A stretch of DNA of 64,000 nucleotides from Massilia sp. Bi118 (GCF_918697865.1 NZ_CAKKMV010000003.1:401653-465652); one strand, 5' to 3'. Positions 31,068 through 40,830 are shown, counted from the stretch's first letter. Notes: generated by a model not told the origin, from the sequence alone. Made by a program: numbers and translations.

Positions 31068-32150
31068 TCAAACGCGCAACGCGCGGCCGCCGTGTGTTGC
31101 AAGATGGCCAAGGACCATACCCGGCAAGGCTGTCAGCGCGCCTACTTCGTGCGTGGCGCCGACCGCAATCGCCTCGCGCGGCATGCCGAACACGACGCAG
31201 GACGCCTCGTCCTGGGCGAAATTGTAAGCCCCCGCCCCCTTCATCTCCAGCATACCCTGTGCGCCGTCTTTTCCCATGCCCGTCAGGATCACCCCGACCG
31301 CATTTTTACCGGCTGCCTGCGCAGCCGAACGGAACAGCACGTCCACCGAAGGACGGTGGCGGTTGACCGGGTCGGTCTGCTCGATCCGGGTCATGTAGTT
31401 GGCGCCGGAGCGGGTCAGCAGCAGATGCGAATGGCCGGGCGCGATGTAGGCGTGGCCCGGCAGGACGCGCTCGTTGCCCTGGGCTTCGCTGACGCTGATC
31501 TTGCACAGCGAATCGAGACGCTTGGCGAAGGAGCTCGTGAACCCTTCCGGCATGTGCTGGGCGATCAGGATGCCCGGGCAGTCGGACGGCATCTGCATCA
31601 GGAATTCGCGGATCGCCTCGGTGCCGCCGGTGGAGGCGCCGATGATGATCAGTTTTTCCGACGAAGTCAGCGGGCTGCGCAGCTGCGGCAGCTGGGCGCT
31701 GGGCGCCGGCGCGTGCAGGGTGCGCGGCTTCAGGCGCGCGCGGGCGGCGCCGCGGATCTTGTCGGCGATGAGTTCCGTGTACTCGCGCATCCCGGTCTGG
31801 ATCGAGATCTTCGGCTTGGTCACGAAGTCGACGGCGCCCAGTTCCAGCGCGCGCATGGTGATCTCGGAGCCGCGCTCGGTCAGCGAGGACACCATCAGCA
31901 CCGGCATCGGGCGCAGGCGCATCAGCTTTTCGAGGAAGTCGAGGCCGTCCATCTTCGGCATCTCGACGTCGAGCGTGAGCACGTCGGGATTGGTGCGCTT
32001 GATCAGGTCGCGCGCAACCAGCGGATCGGGCGCGACGCCGACCACTTCCATGTCCGGCTGCGAGTTGACGATCTCGGTCATCACGCTGCGGATCAGGGCG
32101 GAATCGTCGACGATCACGACCTTGATCTTGTTGTTCGTAGTTGCCAACAT
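31068..32150 (-). CDS. cheB: Chemotaxis methylesterase/deamidase CheB
   Basis: A 360-residue receiver-methylesterase fusion. The receiver has D61 ([12 protein letters not shown]). The esterase triad is visible as Ser in GASTGG, His in IAQHMPEGF and Asp in GMGKDGAQG. It demethylates receptor glutamates for adaptation, opposing CheR. It lies after cheD with a 14-bp gap, so is co-transcribed. Confidence 0.96.
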   Translation of the reverse strand: MLATTNNKIKVVIVDDSALIRSVMTEIVNSQPDMEVVGVAPDPLVARDLIKRTNPDVLTLDVEMPKMDGLDFLEKLMRLRPMPVLMVSSLTERGSEITMRALELGAVDFVTKPKISIQTGMREYTELIADKIRGAARARLKPRTLHAPAPSAQLPQLRSPLTSSEKLIIIGASTGGTEAIREFLMQMPSDCPGILIAQHMPEGFTSSFAKRLDSLCKISVSEAQGNERVLPGHAYIAPGHSHLLLTRSGANYMTRIEQTDPVNRHRPSVDVLFRSAAQAAGKNAVGVILTGMGKDGAQGMLEMKGAGAYNFAQDEASCVVFGMPREAIAVGATHEVGALTALPGMVLGHLATHGGRALRV

Positions 32151-32164
32151 GGCGGGCCCTTTCG

Positions 32165-32764
32165 TCAGAACAGGTCGATGTCGCCGCCCACCGGGGCGAC
32201 CTTGAGGCGGCTGGCGTAATCGAGCTCGCGCTTCGCCAGCGTGTCGTTATGGGTTTGCATCAGCTTCTTGACCAGCACCTTGCCGGTGCGCGGGAAGAAG
32301 TACACCTTGCGCGGGTAGATGTCGTTCAGGTCTTCGGCCAGCACCGGAATGCGTTCCGTCTTCAGGAACTGCATCACGAAGGCGGCATTGCGCTCGCCCA
32401 CGTTCATGGCCGAGAAGCCGCGCAGCACGGCGCCGCCGCCGAACACTTTCGCTTCCAGGTGCTCGCGGCGCGCGCCGGCCTTCAGCAGATCGTTGATCAG
32501 CACTTCCATCGCATAGGTCCCGTAGCGCATCGAGGCCGAGACCGGATTGTTCGGGTCGCCGCCGTCCGGCAGCATGAAGTGGTTCATGCCGCCCAGGCCT
32601 TTCACGCGGTCGCGGATGCAGGCCGAGACGCAGGAGCCCAGCACGGTCACGATCAGCATGTCCTTGGGCGTGTAGTAGTACTCGCCCGGCAGGATCTTGG
32701 CGGCGTCGCAGTCGAAGGTGCGGTCGTAGTAGACGTTGGTGGCGAATTGGCTGTTCGTATCCAT
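32165..32764 (-). CDS. cheD: Chemoreceptor glutamine deamidase CheD
   Basis: A 199-residue deamidase acting on receptor Gln residues. The catalytic Cys45 is in LGSCVSACI and His62 in GGMNHFML. The C-terminus is GGDIDLF, which resembles the tail SGDVELF of the CheZ-like protein further upstream in the cluster. It lies between cheR and cheB. Confidence 0.94.
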   Translation of the reverse strand: MDTNSQFATNVYYDRTFDCDAAKILPGEYYYTPKDMLIVTVLGSCVSACIRDRVKGLGGMNHFMLPDGGDPNNPVSASMRYGTYAMEVLINDLLKAGARREHLEAKVFGGGAVLRGFSAMNVGERNAAFVMQFLKTERIPVLAEDLNDIYPRKVYFFPRTGKVLVKKLMQTHNDTLAKRELDYASRLKVAPVGGDIDLF

Positions 32765-32777
32765 GGCGGTGCTTCTT

Positions 32778-33626
32778 TTAACCTAATTCGTACACGGTCT
32801 TGCCGCGCAGGCGCAGCGAGTCGGACACATACAGGAAATTCTCGGAATGGCCCGCGAACAGCAGTGCGTCCGGCTTCATCAGGGGCACGAAGCGCGACAG
32901 GATCTTGCGCTGGGTGGCCTTGTCGAAGTAGATCATCACGTTGCGGCAGAAGATCGTGTCGAACGGACCTTTCAGGTCCCAGCCGTCGGCCAGCAGGTTG
33001 AGCTGGCGGAAAGTGACCAGGCTGCGCAGCTCGGGGCGAATCCGCACCAGTCCCTCCTGGGCGCCCTTCCCCTTCAGGAAAAAGCGGCGCTTGCGCTCGA
33101 CCTCGAGCTTGTCGAGGCGTTCGATCGGATAGACGCCGGCGCTGGCGGTCGCCAGCACATTGGTGTCGATGTCGGTCGCGATGATGGAGACCGGGGGCGT
33201 CAGCGTATTGAACGCCTCGCACAGGGTCATCGCGATCGAGTAGGGTTCCTCGCCGGTCGAGCTGGCGGAACACCAGATCGTCAGCGGCGTGCCCGGATGC
33301 TGGCGGCGCGCCTTGAGCGCATGCTCGGCCAGCAGCGGGAAGTGATGGGCCTCGCGGAAGAACGAGGTCAGGTTGGTGGTCAGCGCATTCGTGAAGGATT
33401 CCCACTCGGCCGGCATCTTTCCGGCTTCGAGGCCGTCCAGATAGCGCACGAAGGACTCGATGCCGGTCGCGCGCAGGCGGCGCGCGAGACGGCTGTAGAC
33501 CATTTCCTGCTTGCTGTCGGCGAGCGAAATGCCGGCGCGCTGGTAGATCAGCCCGCGCACGCGCTCGAAGTCGCCGCGCGTGAACTCGAATTCCTTGCCG
33601 GTTTCCTGCTTGGTATGAAGCGGCAC
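32778..33626 (-). CDS. cheR: Chemotaxis methyltransferase CheR
   Basis: A 282-residue SAM-dependent enzyme that methylates receptor glutamates. The N-terminal helical domain ([20 protein letters not shown]) is followed by the SAM fold ([27 protein letters not shown]). Length is typical. Located between cheW and cheD, in the same operon by spacing. Confidence 0.95.
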   Translation of the reverse strand: MPLHTKQETGKEFEFTRGDFERVRGLIYQRAGISLADSKQEMVYSRLARRLRATGIESFVRYLDGLEAGKMPAEWESFTNALTTNLTSFFREAHHFPLLAEHALKARRQHPGTPLTIWCSASSTGEEPYSIAMTLCEAFNTLTPPVSIIATDIDTNVLATASAGVYPIERLDKLEVERKRRFFLKGKGAQEGLVRIRPELRSLVTFRQLNLLADGWDLKGPFDTIFCRNVMIYFDKATQRKILSRFVPLMKPDALLFAGHSENFLYVSDSLRLRGKTVYELG

Positions 33627-33681
33627 GTTATTACCCTTGGGTGTGAAAAATGAAGCCAGCCCTGCGCCGCGATTCCGGTTC

Positions 33682-34179
33682 TTACGCTGCCATCTTGTCG
33701 ATCAGGCCCATCTCGCTGGACGACATCAGACGGTCGATGTCGATCAGGATCAGCATGCGCTCGTCGACGGTGCCGAGGCCCATCAGGTAGTCGGAATTGA
33801 AGGCGGTGCCCATTTCCGGCGCCGGCTTGATCTGGTCCGGCGTCAGGGTGGTGACGTCCGACACGCTGTCCACGACCATGCCCATGATGCGGCCGCCGAT
33901 GTTCAGGATGATCACGACGGTGAACTGGTCGTAGGTCGGGGTGCCGAGGTTGAACTTGATGCGCATGTCGACCACCGGAATGATGATGCCACGCAGATTG
34001 ATCACGCCCTTGATGAATTCGGGGGCATTGGCGATGCGGGTCACGGCTTCGTAGCCGCGGATCTCCTGCACCTTCAGGATGTCGATGCCGTATTCCTCGG
34101 AGCCGAGGGTGAAGGCGAGGTATTCGCTGCCGCTGCCGTCGCGCGCGTCGGCGGGCTTGGTGGTCTGTTGATTGGACAT
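33682..34179 (-). CDS. cheW: Chemotaxis coupling protein CheW
   Basis: A 165-residue adaptor joining CheA to receptors. A Ser/Gln/Lys-rich N-tail of about 20 residues leads into the CheW beta-barrel (YLAFTLGSEEYGIDILKVQE, GIIIPVVDMRIKF). Directly downstream of cheA (31-bp gap). Confidence 0.95.
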   Translation of the reverse strand: MSNQQTTKPADARDGSGSEYLAFTLGSEEYGIDILKVQEIRGYEAVTRIANAPEFIKGVINLRGIIIPVVDMRIKFNLGTPTYDQFTVVIILNIGGRIMGMVVDSVSDVTTLTPDQIKPAPEMGTAFNSDYLMGLGTVDERMLILIDIDRLMSSSEMGLIDKMAA

Positions 34180-34210
34180 GGCGGTTCCTAAGTTCAGGTT
34201 GATTTCAATG

Positions 34211-36376
34211 TTATGAGACGACGGTATCGTCCGTCAGCTGACGCGAAGAGCGCAGCAGCGCCGCCACGTCGAGGATCAGCGCCACGCCGCCATCGCCGAG
34301 GATGGTGGCGCCGGAGATCCCGGCCACCTTGCGGTAGTTCGATTCGAGGTTCTTCACCACGACCTGCTGCTGCCCCACCAGTTCGTCGACGAACAGCGCG
34401 GCCTTGCGCCCTTCCGCTTCGAGGATCACGAGGATGCCTTCGGCCGGATCGACGATGCGCGGCTCGATGTTGAACATCTGGTACAGCGGAATCAGGGGCA
34501 GGTACTCGCCGCGCACCTTGACCACGCGGCCCTGGCCGGCGATCTCCTTGACGTCGCTTCTCGCCGGCTGCAGCGACTCGACCACGAAGCCGAGCGGCAG
34601 GATGTAGATCTCCTCGCCGGAGCGGATCGACATGCCGTCCAGGATCGCCAGCGTCAGCGGCAGCGAAATCAGGATGGTGGTGCCGAAGCCCTTGGCCGAG
34701 CGGATGTCGATGGTGCCGCCCATCTGCGTGATGTTACGCTTGACGACGTCCATGCCGACCCCGCGTCCGGACACGTCGGTGACGATTTCCGCGGTCGAAA
34801 AGCCAGGCGCGAAGATCAGCTGCCAGACATCGGCGTCGCTCATGTTCTCGGAAACCGGCAGGCCGTTCTGCTTCGCCTTGGCCAGGATGCGCTCGCGATT
34901 CAGGCCACCGCCGTCGTCGGCGACTTCGATCACGATATTGCCGCCCTGGTGGGCTGCGGACAGGAACAGGCGGCCCGACTCCGACTTGCCGGCGGCCACG
35001 CGGGCGGCCGGCATCTCGATGCCGTGGTCGATCGAATTGCGCACCAGGTGGGTCAGCGGATCGACAATGCGCTCGATCAGGCCCTTGTCCAGTTCCGTCG
35101 CCGCGCCGTTGGTGATGAAGTCGACCTTCTTGCCCAGCTTGGAGGCCAGGTCGCGCACCATGCGCGGGAAGCGCGAGAACACGAAGTCCATCGGCATCAT
35201 GCGGATCGACATCACCGCTTCCTGCAGGTCGCGGGTATTGCGGGTCAACTGGGACACCGACGCCAGCAGGCGCTGGTGGACCATCGGATCGAGGCCGTCG
35301 CTGCGCTGCTCGATCATGGCCTGGGTGATCACCAGTTCGCCGACCAGGTTGATCAGCTGGTCGACCTTCTCGATCGAGACGCGGATCGAGCTCGATTCGG
35401 AGCCTGCAGGCGCCCCCTCGATGTTTTTCCTGGCGGCCTTCTTCTCGGCAGCGACCTCGGTCACTTCCAGCGCTTCCGGGCGGTTCTCCACCACGACCGG
35501 CTTCGCCGTTTCGGCCACGATGCCGGCCTCGCGGCGGATCTGTTCGATCGGCTGGAAGAAGCCGTAGCCGCGCTCGTCGTCGGACTGCTCGGCTTGTTCA
35601 CCCTCGGCCGGTTCGTTCGGGTCAAAGAAGCCGTAGCCCTGCTCGTCCTCGATGCGGGCACGCTCTGCGGCCTCGATGGCGCGCTGCTCGGGGGTGAGCG
35701 GCGGCGCTTCGAAAATCTTCAGGTCATCGGGATCCAGCACGAAGGAGCAGATCGCGACGATGTCATCCAGGCCCTCGTGGGTCATGATGATCAGGGCGCT
35801 GCGGCCGCCGGCCAGCGGCGTGACCGACACGCGGCCCAGCAGGCCGAGTTCGTCGACCAGCGCATTCACGTCGCGCTGCGGGATGTCCGGCAACTCGATC
35901 TTGTAGCGGTGCGCGCCCTCCTGCACTTCCTGCTTCTGCTCGGCGTGCAGGAAGGATGGCACGGTCGGCTGGTGCGTGGCCACGATGACGCCTTCGGACA
36001 GATCGTGCAGCATCATGCGCACGTTGGCCACGGCTTCCTGGTCGACCGTCGCGCCGTTGCGGTGGCCGTCGAGCTGCATCTTGAGGATATCCTTGGCCGC
36101 CAGGAAGGCGTCCACGTGCTGCGCCGTCAGGGACATCTCGCCCTTGCGGATGCGGTCCAGCAGCGACTCCAGCACGTGGGTCACTTCGCTCATGTCGTTC
36201 AGGCCGAAGGTCGACGCCCCGCCCTTGATGGAATGGGCGGTGCGGAAGATCGCGTTCAGGTCTTCCGCGTCCGGCGCGGCGATATCGACGGCCAGCAGCA
36301 GACGCTCCTTCTCGGCGAGGAGCTCTTCCGCCTCGTCGAAAAAGACCTGGTAGAACTGGCTGATGTCGATGGTCAT
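34211..36376 (-). CDS. cheA: Chemotaxis histidine kinase CheA
   Basis: A 721-residue kinase. The HPt domain has His48 in FRTAHSIKGGASTFG. A CheY-binding-like region follows (about 160-250), then a linker with two copies of GYGFF(D/Q)P, a dimerisation domain, the ATPase (HLVRNSIDHGIE, DDGGGLNRER, GRGVGMDVVK) and a C-terminal CheW-like domain. The linker repeat is unusual. It lies between the single-domain regulator and cheW. Confidence 0.95.
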   Translation of the reverse strand: MTIDISQFYQVFFDEAEELLAEKERLLLAVDIAAPDAEDLNAIFRTAHSIKGGASTFGLNDMSEVTHVLESLLDRIRKGEMSLTAQHVDAFLAAKDILKMQLDGHRNGATVDQEAVANVRMMLHDLSEGVIVATHQPTVPSFLHAEQKQEVQEGAHRYKIELPDIPQRDVNALVDELGLLGRVSVTPLAGGRSALIIMTHEGLDDIVAICSFVLDPDDLKIFEAPPLTPEQRAIEAAERARIEDEQGYGFFDPNEPAEGEQAEQSDDERGYGFFQPIEQIRREAGIVAETAKPVVVENRPEALEVTEVAAEKKAARKNIEGAPAGSESSSIRVSIEKVDQLINLVGELVITQAMIEQRSDGLDPMVHQRLLASVSQLTRNTRDLQEAVMSIRMMPMDFVFSRFPRMVRDLASKLGKKVDFITNGAATELDKGLIERIVDPLTHLVRNSIDHGIEMPAARVAAGKSESGRLFLSAAHQGGNIVIEVADDGGGLNRERILAKAKQNGLPVSENMSDADVWQLIFAPGFSTAEIVTDVSGRGVGMDVVKRNITQMGGTIDIRSAKGFGTTILISLPLTLAILDGMSIRSGEEIYILPLGFVVESLQPARSDVKEIAGQGRVVKVRGEYLPLIPLYQMFNIEPRIVDPAEGILVILEAEGRKAALFVDELVGQQQVVVKNLESNYRKVAGISGATILGDGGVALILDVAALLRSSRQLTDDTVVS

Positions 36377-36407
36377 GATTGTCGCTTATCGCTTGTCGCT
36401 GATCGGC

Positions 36408-36773
36408 TTAGCCGATGACTTTCTTGACCACCTCGATCAGGCGCTGCGGATCGAAGGGCTTGACCAGCCAGCCATTCGCGCCGGCGGCACGGCCCTTCGA
36501 TTTCATCTCGTCCGACGATTCGGTGGTGAGCATCAGGATCGGCACCTTGGCATAGGTCGGCAGGCCGCGCAGCGACTTGATCAGGGTGAGTCCATCCATC
36601 TTCGGCATGTTCTGGTCGGTCAGGACCAGGTCGACGGCCTGCTGCTTGGCCTTGTCGAGGCCATCCTGGCCATCGACCGCCTCGATCACCTGGTAGCCGG
36701 CGGCCTTCAGGCTGAACGCCACCATCTGGCGCAGGGAACTGGAATCGTCAACCGCAAGAATCGTTTTAGCCAT
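36408..36773 (-). CDS. Second CheY-like single-domain response regulator
   Basis: A 121-residue receiver with D9-D10, phosphosite D53 (LVLTDQNMPKMDG), TTE and VKPFDP in place. It is about as close to CheY as to many chemotaxis receivers, and sits immediately upstream of cheA, the usual place of a CheY or a phosphate sink in Shewanella/Pseudomonas-type clusters. It may compete with the CheY at 30556 for CheA phosphate. A palindromic repeat follows upstream. Confidence 0.93.
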   Translation of the reverse strand: MAKTILAVDDSSSLRQMVAFSLKAAGYQVIEAVDGQDGLDKAKQQAVDLVLTDQNMPKMDGLTLIKSLRGLPTYAKVPILMLTTESSDEMKSKGRAAGANGWLVKPFDPQRLIEVVKKVIG

Positions 36774-36790
36774 GTTATGTGTGCTCCAGA

Positions 36791-36833
36791 GGGGTCAGAG
36801 CCCGGTTCTTCTTTTAAAAGGGGCTCTGACCCC
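36791..36833. repeat. Dispersed palindrome, GGGGTCAGA family, between CheZ-like gene and CheY-like gene
   Basis: Perfect 13-bp arms GGGGTCAGAGCCC (36791-36803) and GGGCTCTGACCCC (36821-36833) around a 17-nt T-rich loop. In the 97-bp spacer it could form a hairpin that lowers read-through into the next genes. Confidence 0.88.
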
Positions 36834-36870
36834 GGTTTTAGTTAGTTAGCGTTTATTTAGTCAGACGAAA

Positions 36871-37419
36871 TCAGAACAGCTCGACATCACCACTCTCGAG
36901 ATGCCGCTGCTCCACCGACTTCCTCAGCATGCTGCGCAGCTCCAGCGACTGGATCGCCAGCGCCATGCTCACCTTGCCCAGGCGCTCGACGATTTCCTCG
37001 CTGTGGCTGTCCGGCGCGATGTCGGCGCCGTGCTCGCTGAGCGTGGTCAGGAATTCGCGCAGGCCGCTCACCCGGCGCAGCGTGCGGTCGAGCAGCTGGC
37101 TGGTCATGTCCTGGAACTGCATGCTGGTGATGGCCGTGTTCACGTGCAGGCCGATCTCGCCCGACATGCCGGTCAGCTTCTCGCTTTCCTCGGCCGACGG
37201 CGCCTCGCCCGCCAGCAGGCGGTTGATGCTCTGCTGGCGCGCATCCACCGCCTGGTGGATCGCCATGAAACTGGAGGTCAGCTTTTCGACGGCTTCCTCG
37301 AGCAGCAGCGTGGTCTGCACCAGGTCGGTCTCGACCTCGTTCAGGTGGCGCCGGCCGTGGTCGGAAACGCCCGACAGCAGGCGCTTCACGTGCGACCCTA
37401 AAATCTTTTTTCTTGTCAT
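36871..37419 (-). CDS. CheZ-like chemotaxis protein (putative CheY phosphatase)
   Basis: A 182-residue helical protein. The stretch QFQDMTSQLLDR at 101-112 keeps the FQDxTxQ pattern of CheZ, with Asp104 and Gln108 placed like the catalytic pair of the CheZ at 29922. The N-terminus is basic, the rest a long helix. The C-terminus SGDVELF resembles the CheD tail GGDIDLF. Phosphatase activity is inferred. It lies between motB and the second CheY-like gene, so it may act on that regulator. Confidence 0.7.
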   Translation of the reverse strand: MTRKKILGSHVKRLLSGVSDHGRRHLNEVETDLVQTTLLLEEAVEKLTSSFMAIHQAVDARQQSINRLLAGEAPSAEESEKLTGMSGEIGLHVNTAITSMQFQDMTSQLLDRTLRRVSGLREFLTTLSEHGADIAPDSHSEEIVERLGKVSMALAIQSLELRSMLRKSVEQRHLESGDVELF

Positions 37420-37445
37420 TGAGTCCTCCAGAACTATCGCACGCC

Positions 37446-38420
37446 CTACTTCGCCGCTTCCTGCTCCGGCGCGGCCAGGCCGCCACCGGTTGCAGCCGCC
37501 ACCGCTTTCACCGCGCCGTCGGCATCGGCCGGGACGTCGAGCGAATTGCTGCCGCTGCCGCCGTCGCGCAGCACCGCTTCCTCGGTGCGCTTGTTCATCA
37601 CCAGGATGCTGATGCGGCGGTTGACCGGATTGAACGGATCCTTGCGGTCCAGGTGGTTGGCGGCCGCCAGGCCCACCACGCGCAGGATCTTGTCGTCGGC
37701 CAGGCCGCCGCGCACCAGTTCGCGGCGCGAGGCGTTGGCGCGGTCGGCCGACAGTTCCCAGTTGGTGTAGCCGCTCGCCGTCATGTAAGGCGTCGAATCG
37801 GTATGGCCCGACAGGCTCAGTTTGTTCGGCACGTCGTTCAGCACCAGCGCCAGCACGTCGAGGATGTCGCGGGTATAGGGCTGCAGCTCGGCCCTGGCGC
37901 TCTCGAACATCGGGCGGTTCTTCTCGTCGACGATCTGGATGCGCAGGCCTTCGCTGGTGACGTCGAGCAGCAGCTGGTTCTTGTACTTCTTCAGCTGCGG
38001 ATTGGCCTCGATGGTCGACTCGATCTTCTGCTTCAGCTTCGCCAGGCGCTCGGCTTCTTCGTGCTCGAGGGCTGCGCGCGCCGCTTTCAGGTCGTAGGTT
38101 TTCTTGTCCGCCGGGGTATCGCCCTTCTTGACCTGGCCGTTACGGCGCGTCAGGTCCTGGCCGCCGCCCTGCAGGATCGAGGCGCTGTCGCCGCTGCCCG
38201 AACCGCCCTGCATGGCCACCTTCAGCGGCGTCTTGAAGTAGTTGGCGATGCCTTCCATGTCGCCCTTGGTGGTCGAACCGAGCAGCCACATGAGCAGGAA
38301 GAAGGCCATCATCGCCGTCACGAAGTCGGCATACGCGATCTTCCAGGCGCCGCCATGGTGTCCATGGCCGCCCTTCTTGATCTTCTTGACGATAATCGGC
38401 CGCTGGCCTTCATCAGCCAT
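37446..38420 (-). CDS. motB: Flagellar motor stator protein MotB
   Basis: A 324-residue stator subunit. A basic N-terminus (IIVKKIKKGGHGHHGG) is followed by one membrane helix with the proton-binding Asp32 (AYADFVTAMMAF), a long periplasmic linker and an OmpA/peptidoglycan-binding domain (SLSGHTDSTPYMT, NWELSADRANASRREL). Start 38420 is set by the TAATG overlap with motA stop. A longer open frame exists upstream but lies inside motA. Confidence 0.95.
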   Translation of the reverse strand: MADEGQRPIIVKKIKKGGHGHHGGAWKIAYADFVTAMMAFFLLMWLLGSTTKGDMEGIANYFKTPLKVAMQGGSGSGDSASILQGGGQDLTRRNGQVKKGDTPADKKTYDLKAARAALEHEEAERLAKLKQKIESTIEANPQLKKYKNQLLLDVTSEGLRIQIVDEKNRPMFESARAELQPYTRDILDVLALVLNDVPNKLSLSGHTDSTPYMTASGYTNWELSADRANASRRELVRGGLADDKILRVVGLAAANHLDRKDPFNPVNRRISILVMNKRTEEAVLRDGGSGSNSLDVPADADGAVKAVAAATGGGLAAPEQEAAK

Positions 38421-39280
38421 TACTTGCTCTTCGCTTTCTTGATGTGGTCTTCGAGTTCGGCGAAGGTCGGGCGCTCGGTCGAGTACAGGACCTTGCGCCC
38501 GAATTCGACCGCCAGCGCCGGCGCGTAGCCGTTCAGGCTTGCCAGCAGCGTGACTTTCACGGTCTGGAACATCTTGGTCGATTCCTCCAGTTTCTGCTCC
38601 AGCAGGCTGGCCAGCGGGCCGACGAAGCCGTAGGCCAGCAGGATGCCGAGGAAGGTACCGACCAGCGCGTGCGCGATCAGCATGCCCAGCTCGGCCGGCG
38701 GCGCGCCGACCGATTCCATGGTGTGCACCACGCCCATCACCGCGGCCACGATGCCGAATGCCGGCAGGCCATCGCCCAGCTTGGCGATGCACTGCGCCGG
38801 GACGTGGCCCTCATGATGGTGGGTCTCGATCTCGTTGTCCATCAGGTTTTCGATCTGGAAGGCATCCATGTTGCCGGAAACCATCAAACGCAGGTAATCG
38901 GTGATGAATTCGACCACATGGTGGTCAGCCAGCACCATCGGGTATTTCGAGAACACCGGGCTCTGCTCCGGACTTTCGATATCGCCCTCGATCGACATCA
39001 GGCCCTCCTTGCGGACCTTGGACAGGACGTCGAACATCAGCGACATCAGCTCCATGTACATCTCGCGCGTGTACTTCGAGCCCTTGAACAGGCTCGGCAG
39101 CGCGCCGATGGTCGCCTTGACCGCCTTCGGCGTATTGCCGACAAAGAAGGCGCCGACCGCGGCGCCGCCGATCATCAGCACCTCCAGCGGCTGCATGAGC
39201 GCGGCCACGTGGCCACCGCTCAGCACGAAACCGCCAATTACGGACGCAACGACGACGATGTAACCAATAATGACAAACAC
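38420..39280 (-). CDS. motA: Flagellar motor stator protein MotA
   Basis: A 286-residue membrane protein with four helices that forms the proton channel with MotB and touches the FliG rotor. TM1 VIIGYIVVVASVIGGFVLSG, TM3/4 with PAFGIVAAVMGVVHTM and the typical LGTFLGILLAYGFVGPL are visible. Length is normal. It is first of the motAB pair; the methyltransferase gene lies upstream. Confidence 0.96.
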   Translation of the reverse strand: MFVIIGYIVVVASVIGGFVLSGGHVAALMQPLEVLMIGGAAVGAFFVGNTPKAVKATIGALPSLFKGSKYTREMYMELMSLMFDVLSKVRKEGLMSIEGDIESPEQSPVFSKYPMVLADHHVVEFITDYLRLMVSGNMDAFQIENLMDNEIETHHHEGHVPAQCIAKLGDGLPAFGIVAAVMGVVHTMESVGAPPAELGMLIAHALVGTFLGILLAYGFVGPLASLLEQKLEESTKMFQTVKVTLLASLNGYAPALAVEFGRKVLYSTERPTFAELEDHIKKAKSK

Positions 39281-39390
39281 GGGACTCCCGATCTATGAGA
39301 CCGGGAACATACCCGGTTGAAATATTTACGTAGGGAACTAGATTAGCTTGAGAATGGACTACGGGCAAGTAAAACTGCCCGGAATGTGGC

Positions 39391-40200
39391 TCAAAAGTGC
39401 CAAATGTAGAGAATTTTCCTGCTATCGATAGTTACAACGCGCTCATCGGGCTCACGCTCTGCGATGGCAAATTCGTAACTGAGAAGTACACTGCCGGGAC
39501 GCATCTCGGCCGCGGCCTTGCGCCACAGCCCGCCCATTGCGGCCGGCGAGAGGTAGGCGAACACCACCTCGTAATTACCGAAATTGAGGTTTTCATAATC
39601 GCCGCGCAGGAAACGGGCGCGGCCTCCCGCCAGCCTGGCGCGCAGGCTGCTGGCCAGCCAGGGCAAGGGGGCGAGCTCGATGCCGCTGACCTCGCAATCG
39701 GGACGGCGCCGCGCCAGGTCCAGCACCAGGCCGCCCAGGCCGCTGCCGATGTCAATGATGCGCAGCGGCCGGTCCTGCGGCAGCTGGCGCGCGACCTCTT
39801 CCCAGACGCGGCGGCCGGACGGGTAGTACGGGACCTGGGTGCGGAAGGTCGACCAATACAAGAGCAGGAGGAACAGGAAGATGGCCAGGAAGGCGGCCGG
39901 CGGCAGGGACAAGGCATCGGCGCTTTCGCGCGCCAGGAACAGCACCGGCGGGAACAGGAACTGGATCGCGCGCCACCAGCTGGCCAGGCCGGCGCGCCAG
40001 GACAGGCCCGCGGCCCAGGCGCCCTGCACCAGGGTCACGAGCAGCCAGGACCGGGTATTCAAGGATTGCAGCAGGCCGGCGCGCGCCAGCAGCCACACCG
40101 TGGCCAGGGTCAGGGGAAAAGCGAGGATTTGCAGGAGCAGCGCACGGACGGCGGGCGCCCGCCAGATGCGGCGCGGGGCAGCGGCGCTCACGCTGATCAA
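39391..40200 (-). CDS. Membrane-anchored class I methyltransferase
   Basis: A 269-residue protein. The N-terminal half has three to four hydrophobic helices (about 17-125), and the C-terminal half a SAM-binding fold (IIDIGSGLGGLVLDLARR, motif I) with a cytosolic SGIELAPLPW acidic loop. It has no known substrate motif. It sits between flhC (3-bp gap upstream) and motA, which is unusual: flhDC is normally followed directly by motAB. A role in motility is suggested only by position. Confidence 0.75.
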   Translation of the reverse strand: MISVSAAAPRRIWRAPAVRALLLQILAFPLTLATVWLLARAGLLQSLNTRSWLLVTLVQGAWAAGLSWRAGLASWWRAIQFLFPPVLFLARESADALSLPPAAFLAIFLFLLLLYWSTFRTQVPYYPSGRRVWEEVARQLPQDRPLRIIDIGSGLGGLVLDLARRRPDCEVSGIELAPLPWLASSLRARLAGGRARFLRGDYENLNFGNYEVVFAYLSPAAMGGLWRKAAAEMRPGSVLLSYEFAIAEREPDERVVTIDSRKILYIWHF

Positions 40201-40203
40201 GGA

Positions 40204-40752
40204 TCAGTTGCCGGCGAGTGCGGCAGCGTCCTTGGCCTTGCGGGTCTTGCCGGCGCGCGAAGGCATGTGGCAAAGGCCGCACTGATAATCGTTGTTCAGG
40301 TCGAGCGCGTTGACGACGTACTTGCCCTTGCATTTCGAGCAAGGCGCCAGCTGCAGCATGCCGCCCTGGAAGAAGCGCACCAGGGTCCAGGCGCGGGTCA
40401 GCGACAGCAGCGGCTCTTCGCCCGGCTCCGGCGGCATCTGCTCGAGGTAGAGCTTGTAGGCCTTCATGACGGCCTGGATGCCGGTGGCGCCGGCGTGCTC
40501 GACCAGGAACTTATAGATATTGATATACAGCGAGGAGTGGATGTTCGGCTGCCAGGTCAGGAACCAGTCGGTCGAGAACGGCAGCATGCCCTTTGGCGGC
40601 GACACGCCCTTCAGCTCCTTGTACAGCTTGAGCAGGCGCTCGCGCGACAGGGAGACTTCGCTTTCCAGCAACTGCAGGCGGGCGCCAAGCTGGATCAGTT
40701 CGATGGCCAGCTGGATTTCCAGGGCTTCAGAGACGACGCTTTTCTTGCTCAT
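40204..40752 (-). CDS. flhC: Flagellar master regulator subunit FlhC
   Basis: A 182-residue zinc-binding partner of FlhD; FlhD4C2 turns on class II flagellar genes. Four Cys (138, 141, 158, 161) match the zinc-cluster spacing C-x2-C-x16-C-x2-C of E. coli FlhC. Length is close to the family. It lies after flhD, from which it is separated by 160 bp containing palindromic repeats. Confidence 0.95.
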   Translation of the reverse strand: MSKKSVVSEALEIQLAIELIQLGARLQLLESEVSLSRERLLKLYKELKGVSPPKGMLPFSTDWFLTWQPNIHSSLYINIYKFLVEHAGATGIQAVMKAYKLYLEQMPPEPGEEPLLSLTRAWTLVRFFQGGMLQLAPCSKCKGKYVVNALDLNNDYQCGLCHMPSRAGKTRKAKDAAALAGN

Positions 40753-40830
40753 TTTTCACTCCACAGACCTGATGTCGAGATCGCTATCTCTGAATTAGGG
40801 ATCAATGCCCTAAAAACAAGTTCCCAAAAA

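Noticed and set aside
38421..38792. Upstream extension of the motB reading frame into motA
   Set aside because: The region is inside motA in another frame; the TAATG overlap and conserved MADEGQ start show the true motB start at 38420.
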